Assembly: GCF_004028155.1 (NCBI RefSeq)
Contig: NZ_SBII01000001.1
Coordinates: 62,001-126,000 of the forward strand
Reading direction: 5' to 3'
Length of the DNA: 64,000 nucleotides
Origin: Flavobacterium cerinum
Lineage (GTDB): Bacteria > Bacteroidota > Bacteroidia > Flavobacteriales > Flavobacteriaceae
Position numbers and translations under genes: made by a program. How positions within the stretch are numbered: position 1 is the stretch's first letter; each line of letters begins with the position of its first letter. Under the pieces are notes generated by a model. That model ran no database searches and was not told the DNA's origin. It saw nothing but the letters and a program-made list of their open reading frames with translations. Shown one piece after another: positions 9,569-24,500 of this stretch.

Positions 9569-12500
9569 ATGTACTACTTTAAAACATTATCATTTAGGGT
9601 TATTGTCCTTATTGGATTCTTATTGTCCTGTTTAGCTGGGGAGGCACAGATCAAAAAGGCTTTTGCTATCCGGGATCAAAGAACCCTTAAAGGTGATATG
9701 ACAATGATTGCTAATAGCATTGTTAACAGATATGAGCCTGTTAGGGATAAAATGGACTGGGTATGGAGAAACGGAAAATGGAGATGGGAAGCAGTGGGAA
9801 CTCTCCCGGAAACACCTACATCAACACCCTATGGCGGGTCATCTAATAACGATGATTTCACCATGCGTTATATTGATGTTGATACTGATCCTTTAACATT
9901 TAGTTCCAGTAAAGCAACGCTGGCTGTACCTGATGCTCCTGCATGCAGCAAGATCGTATATGCCGCTTTATACTGGTCCGGAACCTACTTATATAATGGA
10001 GCTGATTCCAGTACAGGAAGGGAAAGCACAACTCTTCATCAGGTAAAATTAAAATTACCAACCCAGACTGCTTATACAGATATTACCGGAACGGTTATTT
10101 ATGATGACGAAACATCAGGGAGTGGAAGTTTTGCTAACAGGCCTTATGCCTGTTATGCAAATGTAACCAGTCTTCTTGCCGGTTTGGCAAACCCAAACGG
10201 TGAATATACTGTAGCAAATATCAGAGCCACACAAGCCGGCCTATTTGGGGGTATTTCTGCCGGATGGACGCTGTATGTAGTGTATGAAAACCCAAAATTA
10301 CCAGGAAAATATATTACATCTTACGATGGTTTTGCGGGAGTAAGCCAGTCGCAGGCAGGAGTGGATCTAAACTATACGGGTTTTGTTACCGTACCGCAAA
10401 AAGTACAGGCAAAACTTATAGTGTCTGCTCTCGAAGGTGACAGAGGAATTGAAGGAGATAACCTTAAATTTAGAAGTGGCCTTACAGGGCCTTTTAATGA
10501 TATATCTAATGCCCAAAATGCAGCTGATAATTTCTTTAACGGTACATTATCGGTATTAGATGCTTTGGGTACTTCGGTCAATTTTGATGCCCGGGTTCCT
10601 AACAGTTTAAATACGCTGGGCTATGATTCGGATATTGTTAATATCTCCAATCAATTGCAGCCCAGTGCTACAGCAGCAACATTAAGGATAACATCGACAG
10701 GTGATACTTATTACATGTTTTTTAACGCCTTTAGTGTAGATGTTATTGCACCGGAGTTACAACTTGTTAAAACGGTAGAACGATTTGGCCAGGACGCAGC
10801 AGGTGCTAATGTAGATTTAGGAGATCCATTAGATTATATCCTTACTTTTAAAAATGTGGGTAATGATGACGGTAAGGATCTTGTTATTACTGATGTTTTA
10901 CCTAAAAACACCATTTATTTTGGTACAACACGCCCTGCGGGAGTGGCAGCTCCTACAATTAATGCTGTTACAGGTGCGCTTGAATTTACAATACCAAACG
11001 CATTGGTTAAAAAAGGAACCGAGTCTATAGAAAGCGTTATAAGAATACATATAAAAGTAGCAAGTACGTGTAGTGAATTTACAGACGCATGTTCTAATGA
11101 GATTCGTAACAAAGCTTTTGCATCCTATAAAGGTGTAATAAATACTATGCCTATAGTTGACGGCAGTGTTACCGGACTGGACCAGAACAATTGTATGAAA
11201 CCCATAGAGGGGCCTGCTAACTTTATAGTAGGACTGGCAACATGTGATTTTTTACATAATGAAGTACTTTGCGGCCCGAGTTTGCTGCTTAAAACAGGTA
11301 GCGGTTATGAAACGTACCAATGGTACAGAAAAGATCCGGGTGGAGATATAGCTCTTCCGGGAGAGACAGGTCAGCAAATGACGGTTTTTGTGCCTGGAGA
11401 ATATTATGTGAAATGTATTCCTTTTGCTCCTTGTTTAACAGAGCTTTTGGAAACATTCATTGTAAAACTTCATGCTAACTCTCTTCAAAATAATCCTGTA
11501 AAACCCTTTCAGAGTAAAGAAGTAAAATGTAACGATACAGGAGAAATTTTACCGGTGATTATTTTATGTGGTTTGAATGACCACAAAATGATTCAGACAG
11601 GTATTACGGGAGTGACGAGCATTGTTTGGGAAAAATTAACAGGTGCCTGTTATGATCCTACGGCAGTTTGTATTAATAAAAGTGCGACATGTACCTGGGT
11701 TAATGTTGGTACCGGTCCGGATTATGATGCAAACGAAGCCGGAACTTTTAGAATGAGAATCAGCTATGCGGGAGGCACCGGATGTGTTACTTCCTATTAC
11801 TTTAAGGTCTCTAAAAACCTTCTGAATCCTCAGATTAATTCAACTAATATTTTTTGTGCCCAGAATGGGGAAATAAAAATTGTAAACGTACCTACTACTT
11901 ATGAGGTTAAGCTTATAAACCAGACTACGGGTGCCGTTTTATTTGATTATCCTAATACAAATCAGGTATTTTCTATTGCAGCACCGGGCGTTTACAGAGT
12001 CGAATTAAGACATCAGGGAGTAGCAGACGGCTGCGAATTTATAATACCGAATATTGGTATTTCAAAGAAAGACCTGGAGGTAGAATTTGTTACCCAAAAC
12101 AAAACATGTAACGGACTGGGAAGCATAAGAATTAAACCTACAGACGTACAATCACAATATCAATATACTATCTCGGGTCCTGTTAACGACACGAGAGCAC
12201 CATCTACAGACCGTAATGTAATCTTTGAAGGATTAATATCGGGAGTATATACAGTTACAGTAACCACTACTAATGGCTGTACTATTACAGATACTGTAAC
12301 TATATTAGATCATTCTGATTTAAATGTTAGCGGTACTGTTACCCAAAACATTTCCTGCGTACCCGGAATCATTAAGTTAACAGGCTCAGGTGGTGAACCA
12401 ACTTATCTTTATGCAGTGCATAGTTATACAGGTCCCTCTGCAACTCCTTTACCTTTAAATGTTTTCTCGGATGCCACTCTTATTGAGATTACTGCAGCAC

Positions 12501-15500
12501 AAGCGGGCACTTATGTGTTTGAAATGAAAGATGCTAACGGCTGTACTGCGCTTACTGCTCCTATAACAATATCAGTAATGCCGGGTGTGGTTTATACAAC
12601 GGCATTTAAAGATGTAAGCTGTAATGGTGCTAATGATGGTACTATTACATATACGGTTACCGCAGCAAATGGTTATGCAGTATCTTACGAACTGTTGAAT
12701 GCCGCCGGAGATCTTGTAGAAATGAATAACCTGGGCAAGTTTATAAACCTTGCTGCAGGTACCTACACTGTTAATTTAATTCAGACAGGTACAGGTAATA
12801 TTCCATGTCCTTTCCCTGCAACATTTACAATTGCACAGCCGGCTGCATTAGTCGGCACGGCAAGCCTTACCCAAGCTTATACCTGTACAGCTAATGGAAT
12901 TATTACTGTTAGTGTGCCATCTGTAACCGGAGGTACATCTCCTTATCAATACAGTATTGGTGGAGCTTATGGTGCAGTGAGTACTTTTACGGGTCTTACC
13001 CCGGGTAATTATACGGTTACTGTAAAAGATGCTAAAGGCTGTATTCTTACTATGCCTGTAATCAATATACCGGTTCTGCCAAAAATGACAGATCTTGTAT
13101 TTACACCAACTGCGGTAACCTGCCCAACGGTAACTGCAAATGTTACTGTTGCAGTAACGGGTGGTGCAGCACCATTTCAATATGCAATAACAGCTCCGGT
13201 ATCGGCAGTAACGCCGGTTGGAGCAAGTGCGACTTTTGCAGGATTAGCACCGGGCACTTATACCTTTACAGCGACTGATGCTAACAACTGTACTTTCTCT
13301 GAAGATTATACTATAAATACGATCACGAAGATTAATGTAACAGGAGAACTTGTAAAAAATGTAGTATGTTTTGGAGAGGCAAACGGTTCAATAAAATATA
13401 CAGTTAGCGGCAGTGCTAACTACAATTATTCGGTAGTAAGTTCAGGAACAACTGTAGCTCCTGCTACTAACCAGTCTGCTCCTGAAATAAATCTAAACAG
13501 CCTTCTTGCCGGTACTTATACGATTACGGTAAAAGACAATGTTACAAACTGCGAATCTACGGCTACGATTATTATTGAAGCACCAACGGCTGCACTTACA
13601 GTTTCTCATACTGTTGCAGAACCTAGTTGTACTGCTCCCGGTAGTATAACTGTTACTGCAGCAAATGGCTGGGGTAATTATATGTATCAGCTAAATACAG
13701 GAACTCCGCAAACGAGCAATGTATTTAACAATGTTGCTGCCGGTACTTATACTATTACTGTTGTTGATGGTAATGGTTGTGTGAAAACGGATAGTGCTAC
13801 ATTAACAACACCTTTGGCTCCTGTAATAAATATAACGGGATCTGACTTGTGTTTTGATGGTAATGGTACAACTATTACAGTTAATGCAACGGGAGGACGT
13901 TTACCATTTAGCTATATTCTTAATAGCGGCGCTGGCCAGGAGGGTAATACATTTACAGATCTTGTTCCCGGTACTTATAATATAATGGTTAAAGATGCTA
14001 ATAACTGTCTTACTGCTCCACTGAGTTTTACAGTATTCCCGGCATTAAAACTGGATGTTACACAAAAAGAACTGGATTGTTCGGGAAGTCCGGATGCAGA
14101 AATTAACATCGCTATTACAGGTGGTAAAGCACCATTTACGTATGAAACGAAAAAAGCACCGGATCCATACGGGGCTTCGGCTACGGTTGCGGCGAATACT
14201 ATTAATTATTCAACGCCAGATGCCGGTACTTATATGTTTAGAATTACCGATGCACTTGGATGTAGTATAGAAACAAATTCGATCGAGGTGCTGCCTTTAT
14301 CAATGCCGGCAATTACATCATTAACGCCTACAGCAGTTGTATGTCATGGGGAAAGTAATGGTTCTATCGCGGTAGTAGTTAATACTGCAGTAGGTACTCC
14401 GGCATATACTATCACTGTAAGAAATACAACAACATCTCAAGACTTTACAAGAACGACTAACTTACCAGCGGGTATGTATACCGTTACGGTTACCGACGGT
14501 AAAGGATGTACTGTTACCGGGATTACACAAATTACACAGCCGAATGCTATTACATTTACTACGCTCGAAACTCCTATTCAGTGTACAGTTGTCGATCCAC
14601 TTGATCCAACAGTTAATATTACAGCAGGGAAAATCAGGATACAGAATGTAGCAGGAGGATTTGAGCCTGTAGTTGGAACTCCGGGACCTTATACTTACTA
14701 TCTAAAAAATAATTTTGGATATGAGGCTACACCTATTACTACTTCAAACACTTTTCATGAATTTATCGTTCTTGATTTTGGTATTTATGAAGTAACGGTT
14801 GAAGATGCTAACGGTTGTAAGGTGATCAAATCTAATATCATTATGGCTTCACCGCCTGAAGAAATGGATATTGATATTGCTGCCGTTGTGACCGATTGTG
14901 CAACGGGTGGAACTGCCGTTGTGGAAGTAAAACCAGATGTAAGTAGTGATAACTATAGTTTTGCTATTTTAACTACAAATGATCCAAATAACATTCCGGC
15001 TTCGGAGTATAAACCTTCAGATGTTGGAACACCGAAAATACATACATTCTATAATTTAATACCAGGGCTTACTTATACATTTATTGTAAAAGATAATGCT
15101 ACAGGGTGTTACTATATTAAAACAGCTGATGTCCCGATCCCGACACTTTCTAATTTAGTAATTGTAAAAGATATTGTAAGCAATGTTACCTGTACTAACG
15201 CAGATGACGGAACTGCTAAATTTACTTTTAGCGGATTTGACGCAGGTGCTACAGATATAAGCTATGAAGTGTATTATGCACAATCTAATATACCTGTTAC
15301 ACCAATTGTTCCGCCGGCATTACCGCCAAGTGTACCGGTTGCTGCGGGAGAAGTTTCTGTATCAGGATTAGCTCCGGGTATTTACTTTATCCTGTTTAAA
15401 GAAATAGGCGGTATCCATGATGGCTGCAGCGTAGTTTCGGAACAATTTACAATTTCAGAATCATTAAAATTACTTGTACCATCAGCTGTTGTAACTAAAA

Positions 15501-18500
15501 ATGACAATTGTAATCCTAAGGCAGGTATAATAACTGCCAGCGCAAATCATGGTACAAGCCCTTATACCTATGAGCTTAAGTTAACCACAGATGCGGCTCC
15601 TACAGCAGCTACATGGGCAGGAACAAATGTGAATACATTTACTGCTGATGGAGGAAACTATATTGTTTATGTCAAGGATGCTAATAACTGTATAAAACCT
15701 GCAGCGATTACATTACCTACAGATCCTTCACCGATAATTACTACAACAGTAACAAACCAGTGTAATACAGCAGAAGGCGCATTTACTATAAGCGTTAACA
15801 TGACACAGGCAGGAATGCCTCCTTATACGTATAGTATTGATGGCAGTGCTTTTGTAAGCCAGGCGACAATGCCTTTTACTTACACTAACCTTTCTTCGGG
15901 AGATCATACCATAACCGTAAAAGACGTTAACGGATGTACATACGCTCCTGCAGCTCCTGCAAAAATTTATGTTCCGCTTGATCTTACAATAGCTGTAACT
16001 ACGCAGCCTTGGTGTAGTATTCCTACTAAAGGTGAGATTAAGGTAACAGGTTTTGGAGGATCGGGAGTTTACAGATATGAATTAAGAAGTACAGCGGGAG
16101 TTCTAATCACTGGTCCGCAGACCTTAAATACGTTTGGAGGAATGGCTTCTGGTGATTATAAAGTTATAATTCGTGATTTTAATACGGGTTGTTTTAAAGA
16201 GAAGTCAGTTACATTAGAGGTACCTACACCAGTTACTTTTAACGTAGCACAAGAGAATGTTAAGTGTAAAAGCGGTAATGATGGCGCAATTACAATAACG
16301 CTTCCGGTATCCAATAATAATCCACCATATACTTATCTCCTTAGTAAAGGTGGCAGTTCAATATTACAATCAGGACCGATATTTACAGGATTAATCGAAG
16401 GTGTTTATGATATTAAAGTAATATCAGAAAGAGGTTGCGAAGCTACAGGTTCAGTAACAATTACTGCGCCTAATGCGGTTAGTGGAACAGCAACAGCGAC
16501 ACAATTTGCCTGTAATCCTGATAATACAGTTAAAACATCTCTTGTAACCATTACCGGAACAGGAGGAGCAGGATCATACTGGTTTAGTATAAATGGGACC
16601 GATTATTTTACAACAAATACTTTTAATATTATTGATAACGGAGCTGTTCAGAACATTACTGCTCATATTAAAGACCAGAACAATTGTGAATTTACTGTGC
16701 CTGTTATTATAAATCCGCTGCCTGTATTAGGTACAGCAACCGCTGCAAAAGTAACGGGAATAACATGTACTAATGACGAAACAGTTAAGGTAGATATAAC
16801 CGGAGGGTCGGGTAATTTTAAATTTGAATTACTTCCGGCAGGAGCAAGTGTATCTCCGGGTGCAGGTATACGCACAGCTAATTTCACATTAACAGCTGTT
16901 GGTAGCTATACCTTTAAAGTTACCGATCTTACAACAGGCTGCAGCGTTATTACAATTCCTTATGAGGTATTGCCTTATAACACTATTACTGCTGCTGTTA
17001 GCAATGCAGTACCGGTTGTTTGTCATGGAGCTTCTGATGGTAAGATAACCTTAAACGTAGCTAATTATACAGGTACTTATTCTTATAAGGTATTTAATGA
17101 TTTAGGTACTCAGGTTGGTATCGGAACTTCTACAGCACCAAACACTTTTGAAATAACAGGTCTACCTGCAGGTGTTCTGCATGTTGAGGTAAAAGCTACT
17201 CAGACTCCGTACTGTACCGTTAATACAACAACGATAACAGTGCCGTCTCCGGCAGATGCCTTAGTGGTGACTGCTACTGCTAATGCAAGCGTAACCTGCG
17301 ATAATAACAAAGGAGTAATTTTAGCAGAGTCGACCGGTGGATGGGGAACTTATGAATATGAGTTTATTAATACTACTACGGGTACACAATTACAGCTTTA
17401 TGGTGTAATTAATATGTGGGTAGACCTGCCGGCAGGAACATATACTATAAATGTAAAAGATGCGGGAGGCTGTGTGGTAACAACTAGTATTACTTTAAAC
17501 CCTGCTGTTAGAATTGTAGCTGATATTCTTGCTACCCCTACATTATTAGCGTGTCATGGAGATAACAATGGATCTGTAAAAGCTACCAATGTGGCAAATG
17601 GATCTGGAGTATATCAATATATACTTAATGAGTATGATAGTCTAGCGGCTATTACTCCGGTATCAAGCAGCGGTGCACAACTAAGCGATACATTTACAGG
17701 ACTGGGTGCAGGATTTTATAGCATTACAGTTACTGATGGATGGAACTGTAATATAGAAACGGTTAAAGTGACGATTGATGAACCTGAAATTCTTCGAGGG
17801 GCACTTTCGGTAACGAAACAGTTGGAATGTATTGCAAAAGCCGAGCTTACATTAACGGTAACCGGCGGTACGCAGCCTTATTCGTATAAGAGAATAAGTG
17901 ATGCTGTTTATACAGTAATGGGGTCGGATACGGAAATTATAAACAACCTTTCTGACGGGATATATCAATATAATATTATAGATGCCAATGGCTGTGCTAT
18001 GGTAATGAGTAACCAGATTACACTATTACCTGTGCCAACATTAGAGCTTAACATAACAAATACAAAAGTTAATTGTTCTGGAGCTACAACAGCCGAAATA
18101 GAAGGCGAAGCAACAGGCGGACTGGGAGCTTATAAATATGCTTTATTGGCAGATGCTGCGGGTACTGTAGAGTTGGTTCCAGACCAGAATAGCGGAGTAT
18201 TTACAGGGCTTGGACACGGAACATATTTTGTGCGTGTTACAAGTAAAGATTGTAAAGTAACATCTGCAGCTATAACAATAACAGATCCGGATCTTCTTGA
18301 AGTAACCTATGATCTTTATGCGGTTAAATGTTTTGGAGAAACAACGGGACGAATTGTAATTAATACAACCGGAGGTACGGGCACTATACAGTATGCTATT
18401 TCACCAGATCTTAGCCAGTTTGAGAACAATAATGAACTTACAGGGCTTAAAGCAGGACTTTATACCGTTCTTGTTCAGGATGCAAATGGATGCTTTATTT

Positions 18501-21500
18501 TATTAAGGGATCTTGAGATAACTCAGCCGTTACTGGTAGAAGCCGATATCGATATGACTGCAACAAACGGCGAGCGCTGCCTTGGTGCCGACGATGGTGC
18601 TATAGCGATCGATATCAGGGGTGGTATGGGAGTTTATGAAGTAAGTATTGAGCATAGTGCCGGGGCTTCGACTCCTACAGCTCCTTTTATACCTATAACA
18701 GGATCTCATTATGTATTCGAACATCTGACACCAGGTGATAAAACAATCTTTATAAGAGATACGAACGGCTGTGCTGTAGATCCACCTTTGGAATATACAA
18801 TTACCGAAGGAGTAGATATAAAACCTACTACAGCGGTAACGCAAGTATGTACAGGGAATACACCAAGTAGTACACTTGTCATTTCTATTGATGCCGCAAT
18901 TACACTAACAGACGTAGAGTATTCTATAGATGGTACAAATTATCAGGCATCGAATACGTTTACAAACGTAGCACCGGGTATTGATAAGATAGCTTATGCT
19001 AAACACGTTAATGGATGTGTTCAGCAGGCTTTATATACTATAGAAACTCTTGCTCCTATAGTAGCTTCTGCAGTGCCAACTGCTGTTCTTTGTAAATCGG
19101 GGGCAACAGGTAAGATCACAGTAACAGCTTCTGGCGGAACAGGAACATTGCAGTATGCAATTTCAGATGCGGTACCACCGGTATTTACTGCTTACGATAC
19201 AAATAATGTATTTACAGGACTTGTAAAAGGCACCTATGCAGTTAGTGTGAAAGATAGTATTGGATGTGAGGTTCAGGTAATTGATATTATAGTTGATGAG
19301 CCTGTAGATGTACTGACTGCTACAGCAGTTCCAACCCATGAGATCTGTATCAATGCTAATGACGGTACAATTCTGGTTACTCCATCAGGAGGAACAGGAC
19401 CTTATTTTATCAGCTTGAATGGAGCTACTGAGGTTAACGCCGCAGTATCACATACATTTACAGCTCTTGCAGATGGTACGTATACCATTGATGTTAGAGA
19501 TACAAATAATTGCGTTGTAACACAGCAAACAGTTACGATTGACCCTGGGGTAGACATTCAGGCAGTAGCTGCACCGGTAGAGACGTGTACAGGTAATGTA
19601 CCATCTACAGTAGTTACAGTTACCGTAAATGCAGCAGTTGCAGCAGATGTTCAGTACTCTTTTGACGGAGGTGCTTACAGTGCTTCTAATACTTTCACCT
19701 ATGCTAATACAGCAGGCGGAGCAAAAACGGTTGATGTGAAACATACGAATGGATGTATCCAGGCGGTTCCGTTTACAATCAATAATTTAACTCCAATCAC
19801 AGCTACTGCAGCTACAACCCAGGATGTACTTTGTAATGCAGGTACAACAGGTATTGTAACGGTAACCGCTGCCGATGGGACAGGAACATTAGAGTATGCT
19901 ATCTCATCAGCAGTACCACCTGTATTCGGAGCTTACAATACAAACAATATATTTACAGGTCTTACAGCAGGTACGTATACCGTTAGTGTAAAAGACGGTA
20001 TTGGTTGTGAAGTTATCATCACAGGTGTTATAGTGAACGAACCTGCACAAGCGTTAACCGCTACAGCAGTTCCTACCCATGAGATCTGTATCAACACTAA
20101 TGACGGTACAATTCTGGTTACTCCATCAGGAGGAACAGGACCTTATTTCATTAGCTTGAATGGAGCTACTGAGGTTAACGCCGCAGTATCGCATACATTT
20201 ACAGCTCTTGCAGATGGTACGTATACCATTGATGTTAGAGATACAAATAATTGCGTTGTAACACAGCAAACAGTTACGATTGACCCTGGAGTAGACATTC
20301 AGGCAGTAGCTACGCCGGTAGAGACGTGTACAGGTAATGTACCATCTACAGTAGTTACAGTTACCGTAAATGCAACAGTTGCAGCCGATGTTCAGTACTC
20401 TTTCGACGGAGGTGCTTACAGTGCTTCTAATACTTTCACTTATGCTAATACAGCAGGTGGTGCTAAAACGGTAAGTGTGAAACATACGAATGGATGTATC
20501 CAATCGGTTCTGTTTACAATCAATAATTTAACTCCAATTACAGCTACCGCAGCTACGACCCAGGATGTACTTTGTAATGCAGGTACAACAGGTATTGTAA
20601 CAGTAACTGCTGCAGATGGCACAGGTACTTTAGAGTATGCAATTTCAAATTCAGTACCACCAGTATTCGGAGCTTACAATACAAACAATGTATTTACAGG
20701 CCTTACGGCGGGTACGTATACGGTTAGTGTAAAAGACGGTATCGGCTGTGAGGTTGTTATACCGGGCGTTATTGTGGATGAGCCTGTTTTAGCCTTATCA
20801 GCTACAGCAGTTCCTACACACGAGATCTGTATCAATACTAATGATGGTACAATTCTGGTTACTCCATCAGGAGGAACAGGACCTTATTTCATCAGCTTAA
20901 ATGGAGCAGCTGAGATTAACGCCGCAGTATCGCATACATTTACAGCTCTTGCAGATGGTACGTATACCATTGATGTTAGAGATACAAACAACTGTACTAT
21001 TACACAGCAAACGGTTACTATTAATGCTGGAGTAGATATCCAAGCAGTAGCTGCACCGGTAGAAACATGTACAGGTAATGTACCATCTACAGTAGTTACA
21101 GTTACCGTAAATGCTGCTTTAGCTGCCGATGTTCAGTACTCTTTTGACGGAGGTGCTTACACTGCTTCTAATACTTTCACCTATGCTAATACAGCAGGCG
21201 GAGCAAAAACGGTAAGTGTGAAACATACGAATGGATGTATCCAGACGGTTCCATTCACGATCAATAATTTAACTCCAATCACAGCTTCGGCAGCTACAAC
21301 CCAGGATGTACTTTGTAATGCAGGTACAACAGGTATTGTAACAGTAACTGCTGCAGATGGCACAGGTACTTTAGAGTATGCAATTTCAAATGCAGTACCA
21401 CCAGTATTCGGAGCTTACAATACAAATAATGTATTTACAGGCCTTACGGCGGGTACGTATACAGTTAGTGTAAAAGACGGTATTGGTTGTGAGGTTGTCA

Positions 21501-24500
21501 TCACAGGTGTTATAGTAGACGAACCTGCTTTGGCATTATCAGCTACAGCAGTTCCTACACACGAGATCTGTATTAATGCTGCTGACGGTACTATTCTGGT
21601 AACTCCAACAGGAGGAACAGGTCCGTATTTCATCAGCTTAAATGGAGCAGCTGAGATTAACGCTGCAGTATCACATACATTCATAGACCTTGCAGATGGT
21701 ACTTATACGATTGATGTTAGGGACACAAACAATTGTGTTACAACACAGCAATCAGTTACGATTAATGCTGGAGTAGATATCCAAGCATTAGCTACACCGG
21801 TAGAAACATGTACAGGCAACCTGCCATCTACAGTGGTAACGGTTACCGTAAATGCAGCAGTTGCTGCAGATGTTCAGTACTCTTTTGACGGAGGTGCTTA
21901 CACTGCAACAAATACCTTTACTTATGCTAATACAGCAGGTGGTGGTAAAACGGTAAGTGTGAAACATACCAACGGATGTATCCAATCGGTTCCATTCACG
22001 ATCAATAATTTAACTCCAATAACAGCTAACGCTGCAACAACACAGGATGTACTTTGTAACGCAGGAGCTACAGGTGAAGTTACTGTAACCGCCACAGCGG
22101 GAACAGGCACCTTACAGTATGCTATCTCATCAGCAGTACCACCTGTATTCGGAGCTTACAATACAAACAATGTATTTACAGGCCTTACGGCGGGTACGTA
22201 TACAGTTAGTGTAAAAGACGGTATTGGTTGTGAGGTTATCATCACAGGTGTTATAGTGAACGAACCTGTACAAGCGTTAACCGCTACAGCAGTTCCAACA
22301 CACGAGATCTGTATTAATGCTGCTGACGGTACAATTCTGGTTACTCCATCGGGAGGAACAGGTCCGTATTTCATCAGCTTGAATGGAGCTACTGAGGTTA
22401 ATGCAGCAGTGTCGCATACATTTACAGCTCTTGCAGATGGTACGTATACCATTGATGTTAGAGATACAAACAATTGCGTTGTAACACAGCAATCAGTTAC
22501 TATTAATCCTGGAGTAGATATCCAAGCAGTAGCTGCACCGGTAGAAACATGTACAGGCAACCTGCCATCTACAGTGGTAACGGTTACCGTAAATGCAGCG
22601 GTTACAGCGGATGTTCAGTACTCTTTTGACGGAGGTGCTTACACTGCAACAAATACCTTTACTTATGCTAATACAGCAGGTGGTGGTAAAACGGTAAGTG
22701 TGAAACATACCAACGGATGTATCCAATCGGTTCCATTCACGATCAATAATTTAACTCCAATAACAGCTAACGCTGCAACAACACAGGATGTACTTTGTAA
22801 CGCAGGAGCTACAGGTGAAGTTACTGTAACCGCCACAGCGGGAACAGGCACCTTACAGTATGCTATCTCATCAGCAGTACCACCTGTATTCGGAGCTTAC
22901 AATACAAACAATGTATTTACAGGCCTTACGGCGGGTACGTATACAGTTAGTGTAAAAGACGGTATTGGTTGTGAGGTTATCATCACAGGTGTTATAGTAG
23001 ACGAACCTGCTTTGGCATTATCAGCTACAGCAGTTCCTACCCATGAGATCTGTATCAACGCTAATGACGGTACTATTCTGGTAACTCCAACAGGAGGAAC
23101 AGGTCCGTATTTCATCAGCTTAAATGGAGCAGCTGAGATTAACGCCGCAGTATCGCATACATTTACAGCTCTTGCCGACGGTGTTTATACGATTGATGTT
23201 AGGGACACAAACAATTGTGTTACAACACAGCAATCAGTTACGATTAATGCTGGAGTAGATATCCAAGCAGTAGCTACACCGGTAGAAACATGTACAGGTA
23301 ATGTACCATCTACAGTAGTTACAGTTACCGTAAATGCAGCAGTTGCAGCCGATGTTCAGTACTCTTTCGACGGAGGTGCTTACACTGCTTCTAATACTTT
23401 CACCTATGCTAATACAGCAGGTGGAGCTAAAACGGTAAGTGTGAAACACACCAACGGATGTATCCAATCGGTTCCATTTACGATCAATAATTTAATGCCT
23501 ATAGGCGGTACAGCAAATGCTACAGCAAATGTGCTTTGTTTTGGAAGTACTACGGGTGAGGTTACCGTAACAGCTACAGGTGGAACAGGAGCATTGCAGT
23601 ATGCGATATCTCCTAATAATATTTACCAGCCATCTAATGTGTTTACTGGTCTTGTTGCGGGCACTTATACGGTAAAAGTAAAAGATGCTATAGGCTGTGA
23701 ATTTGTTATCAATACCATTTTGGTAGACGGACCAACAGCAGTCTTAGCTGCTGCAACAGCAGTTACACCGGAAACGTGTATTAATAAAAATGATGGTACT
23801 ATCACAATTACGCCATCAGGCGGAACGACACCCTACTTTACAAGTATTGATGGTGTTACTTACACACAGGATAAAGTACTTTATATAGGGCTTGCAGATG
23901 GTAACTATACCGTTTATGTAAAAGATATCAATAACTGTGCAGTCGTTCCACAAACGGTTACGATTGCACCGGGAGTTGCTATTCAGCCTACAACAGTTGT
24001 AACCCGAGTATGTGATCTAAGTACAGTAACAATTTCGGTAAATCCGGCTGTTGCAGGAAATGTGATATACTATATTGATAGTGTTTTAACTTCAAATCCG
24101 GTTACGAAAGTCTTCACTCCGGGAGTACACACGGTAGATGTAGAGCATGTTAACGGATGTATTGAAAGAACGACATTTACGATAGCTCCTATTGTTCCAA
24201 TTGTAATTGGTACACCAATACTGCATGACATCGCTTGTTATGGTATGTCAACCGGCAGCATTGAAGTTATCGCAACAGGAGGGAATGGTCCATTGCAATA
24301 TGCTTTATACCATTTGAGTGATTATCAAAATGGCGGGCCTGCACTGTATCCTTACAGTACAGCAAATACATTTGTAGTACCTGTAGGCTTCTATGTGGCA
24401 AAAGTCCGTGATGCTATTGGCTGTGAGGTTGTGTCTCAAAATATGGAGATAAAAGAACCATTAACACCGCTTTCGGCTACGGTATCAACAGTACCTGAAA

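Noticed and set aside
19448..23467. Recurring - strand open frames of 60-134 codons spaced 741 bp apart
   Set aside because: They recur only because the sprB repeat recurs; the same antisense shadow is repeated with each copy.
19322..23490. Regular repeats that could suggest a CRISPR array
   Set aside because: The period is 741 bp, the whole unit is conserved with no unique spacers, and it is in frame within one long protein.
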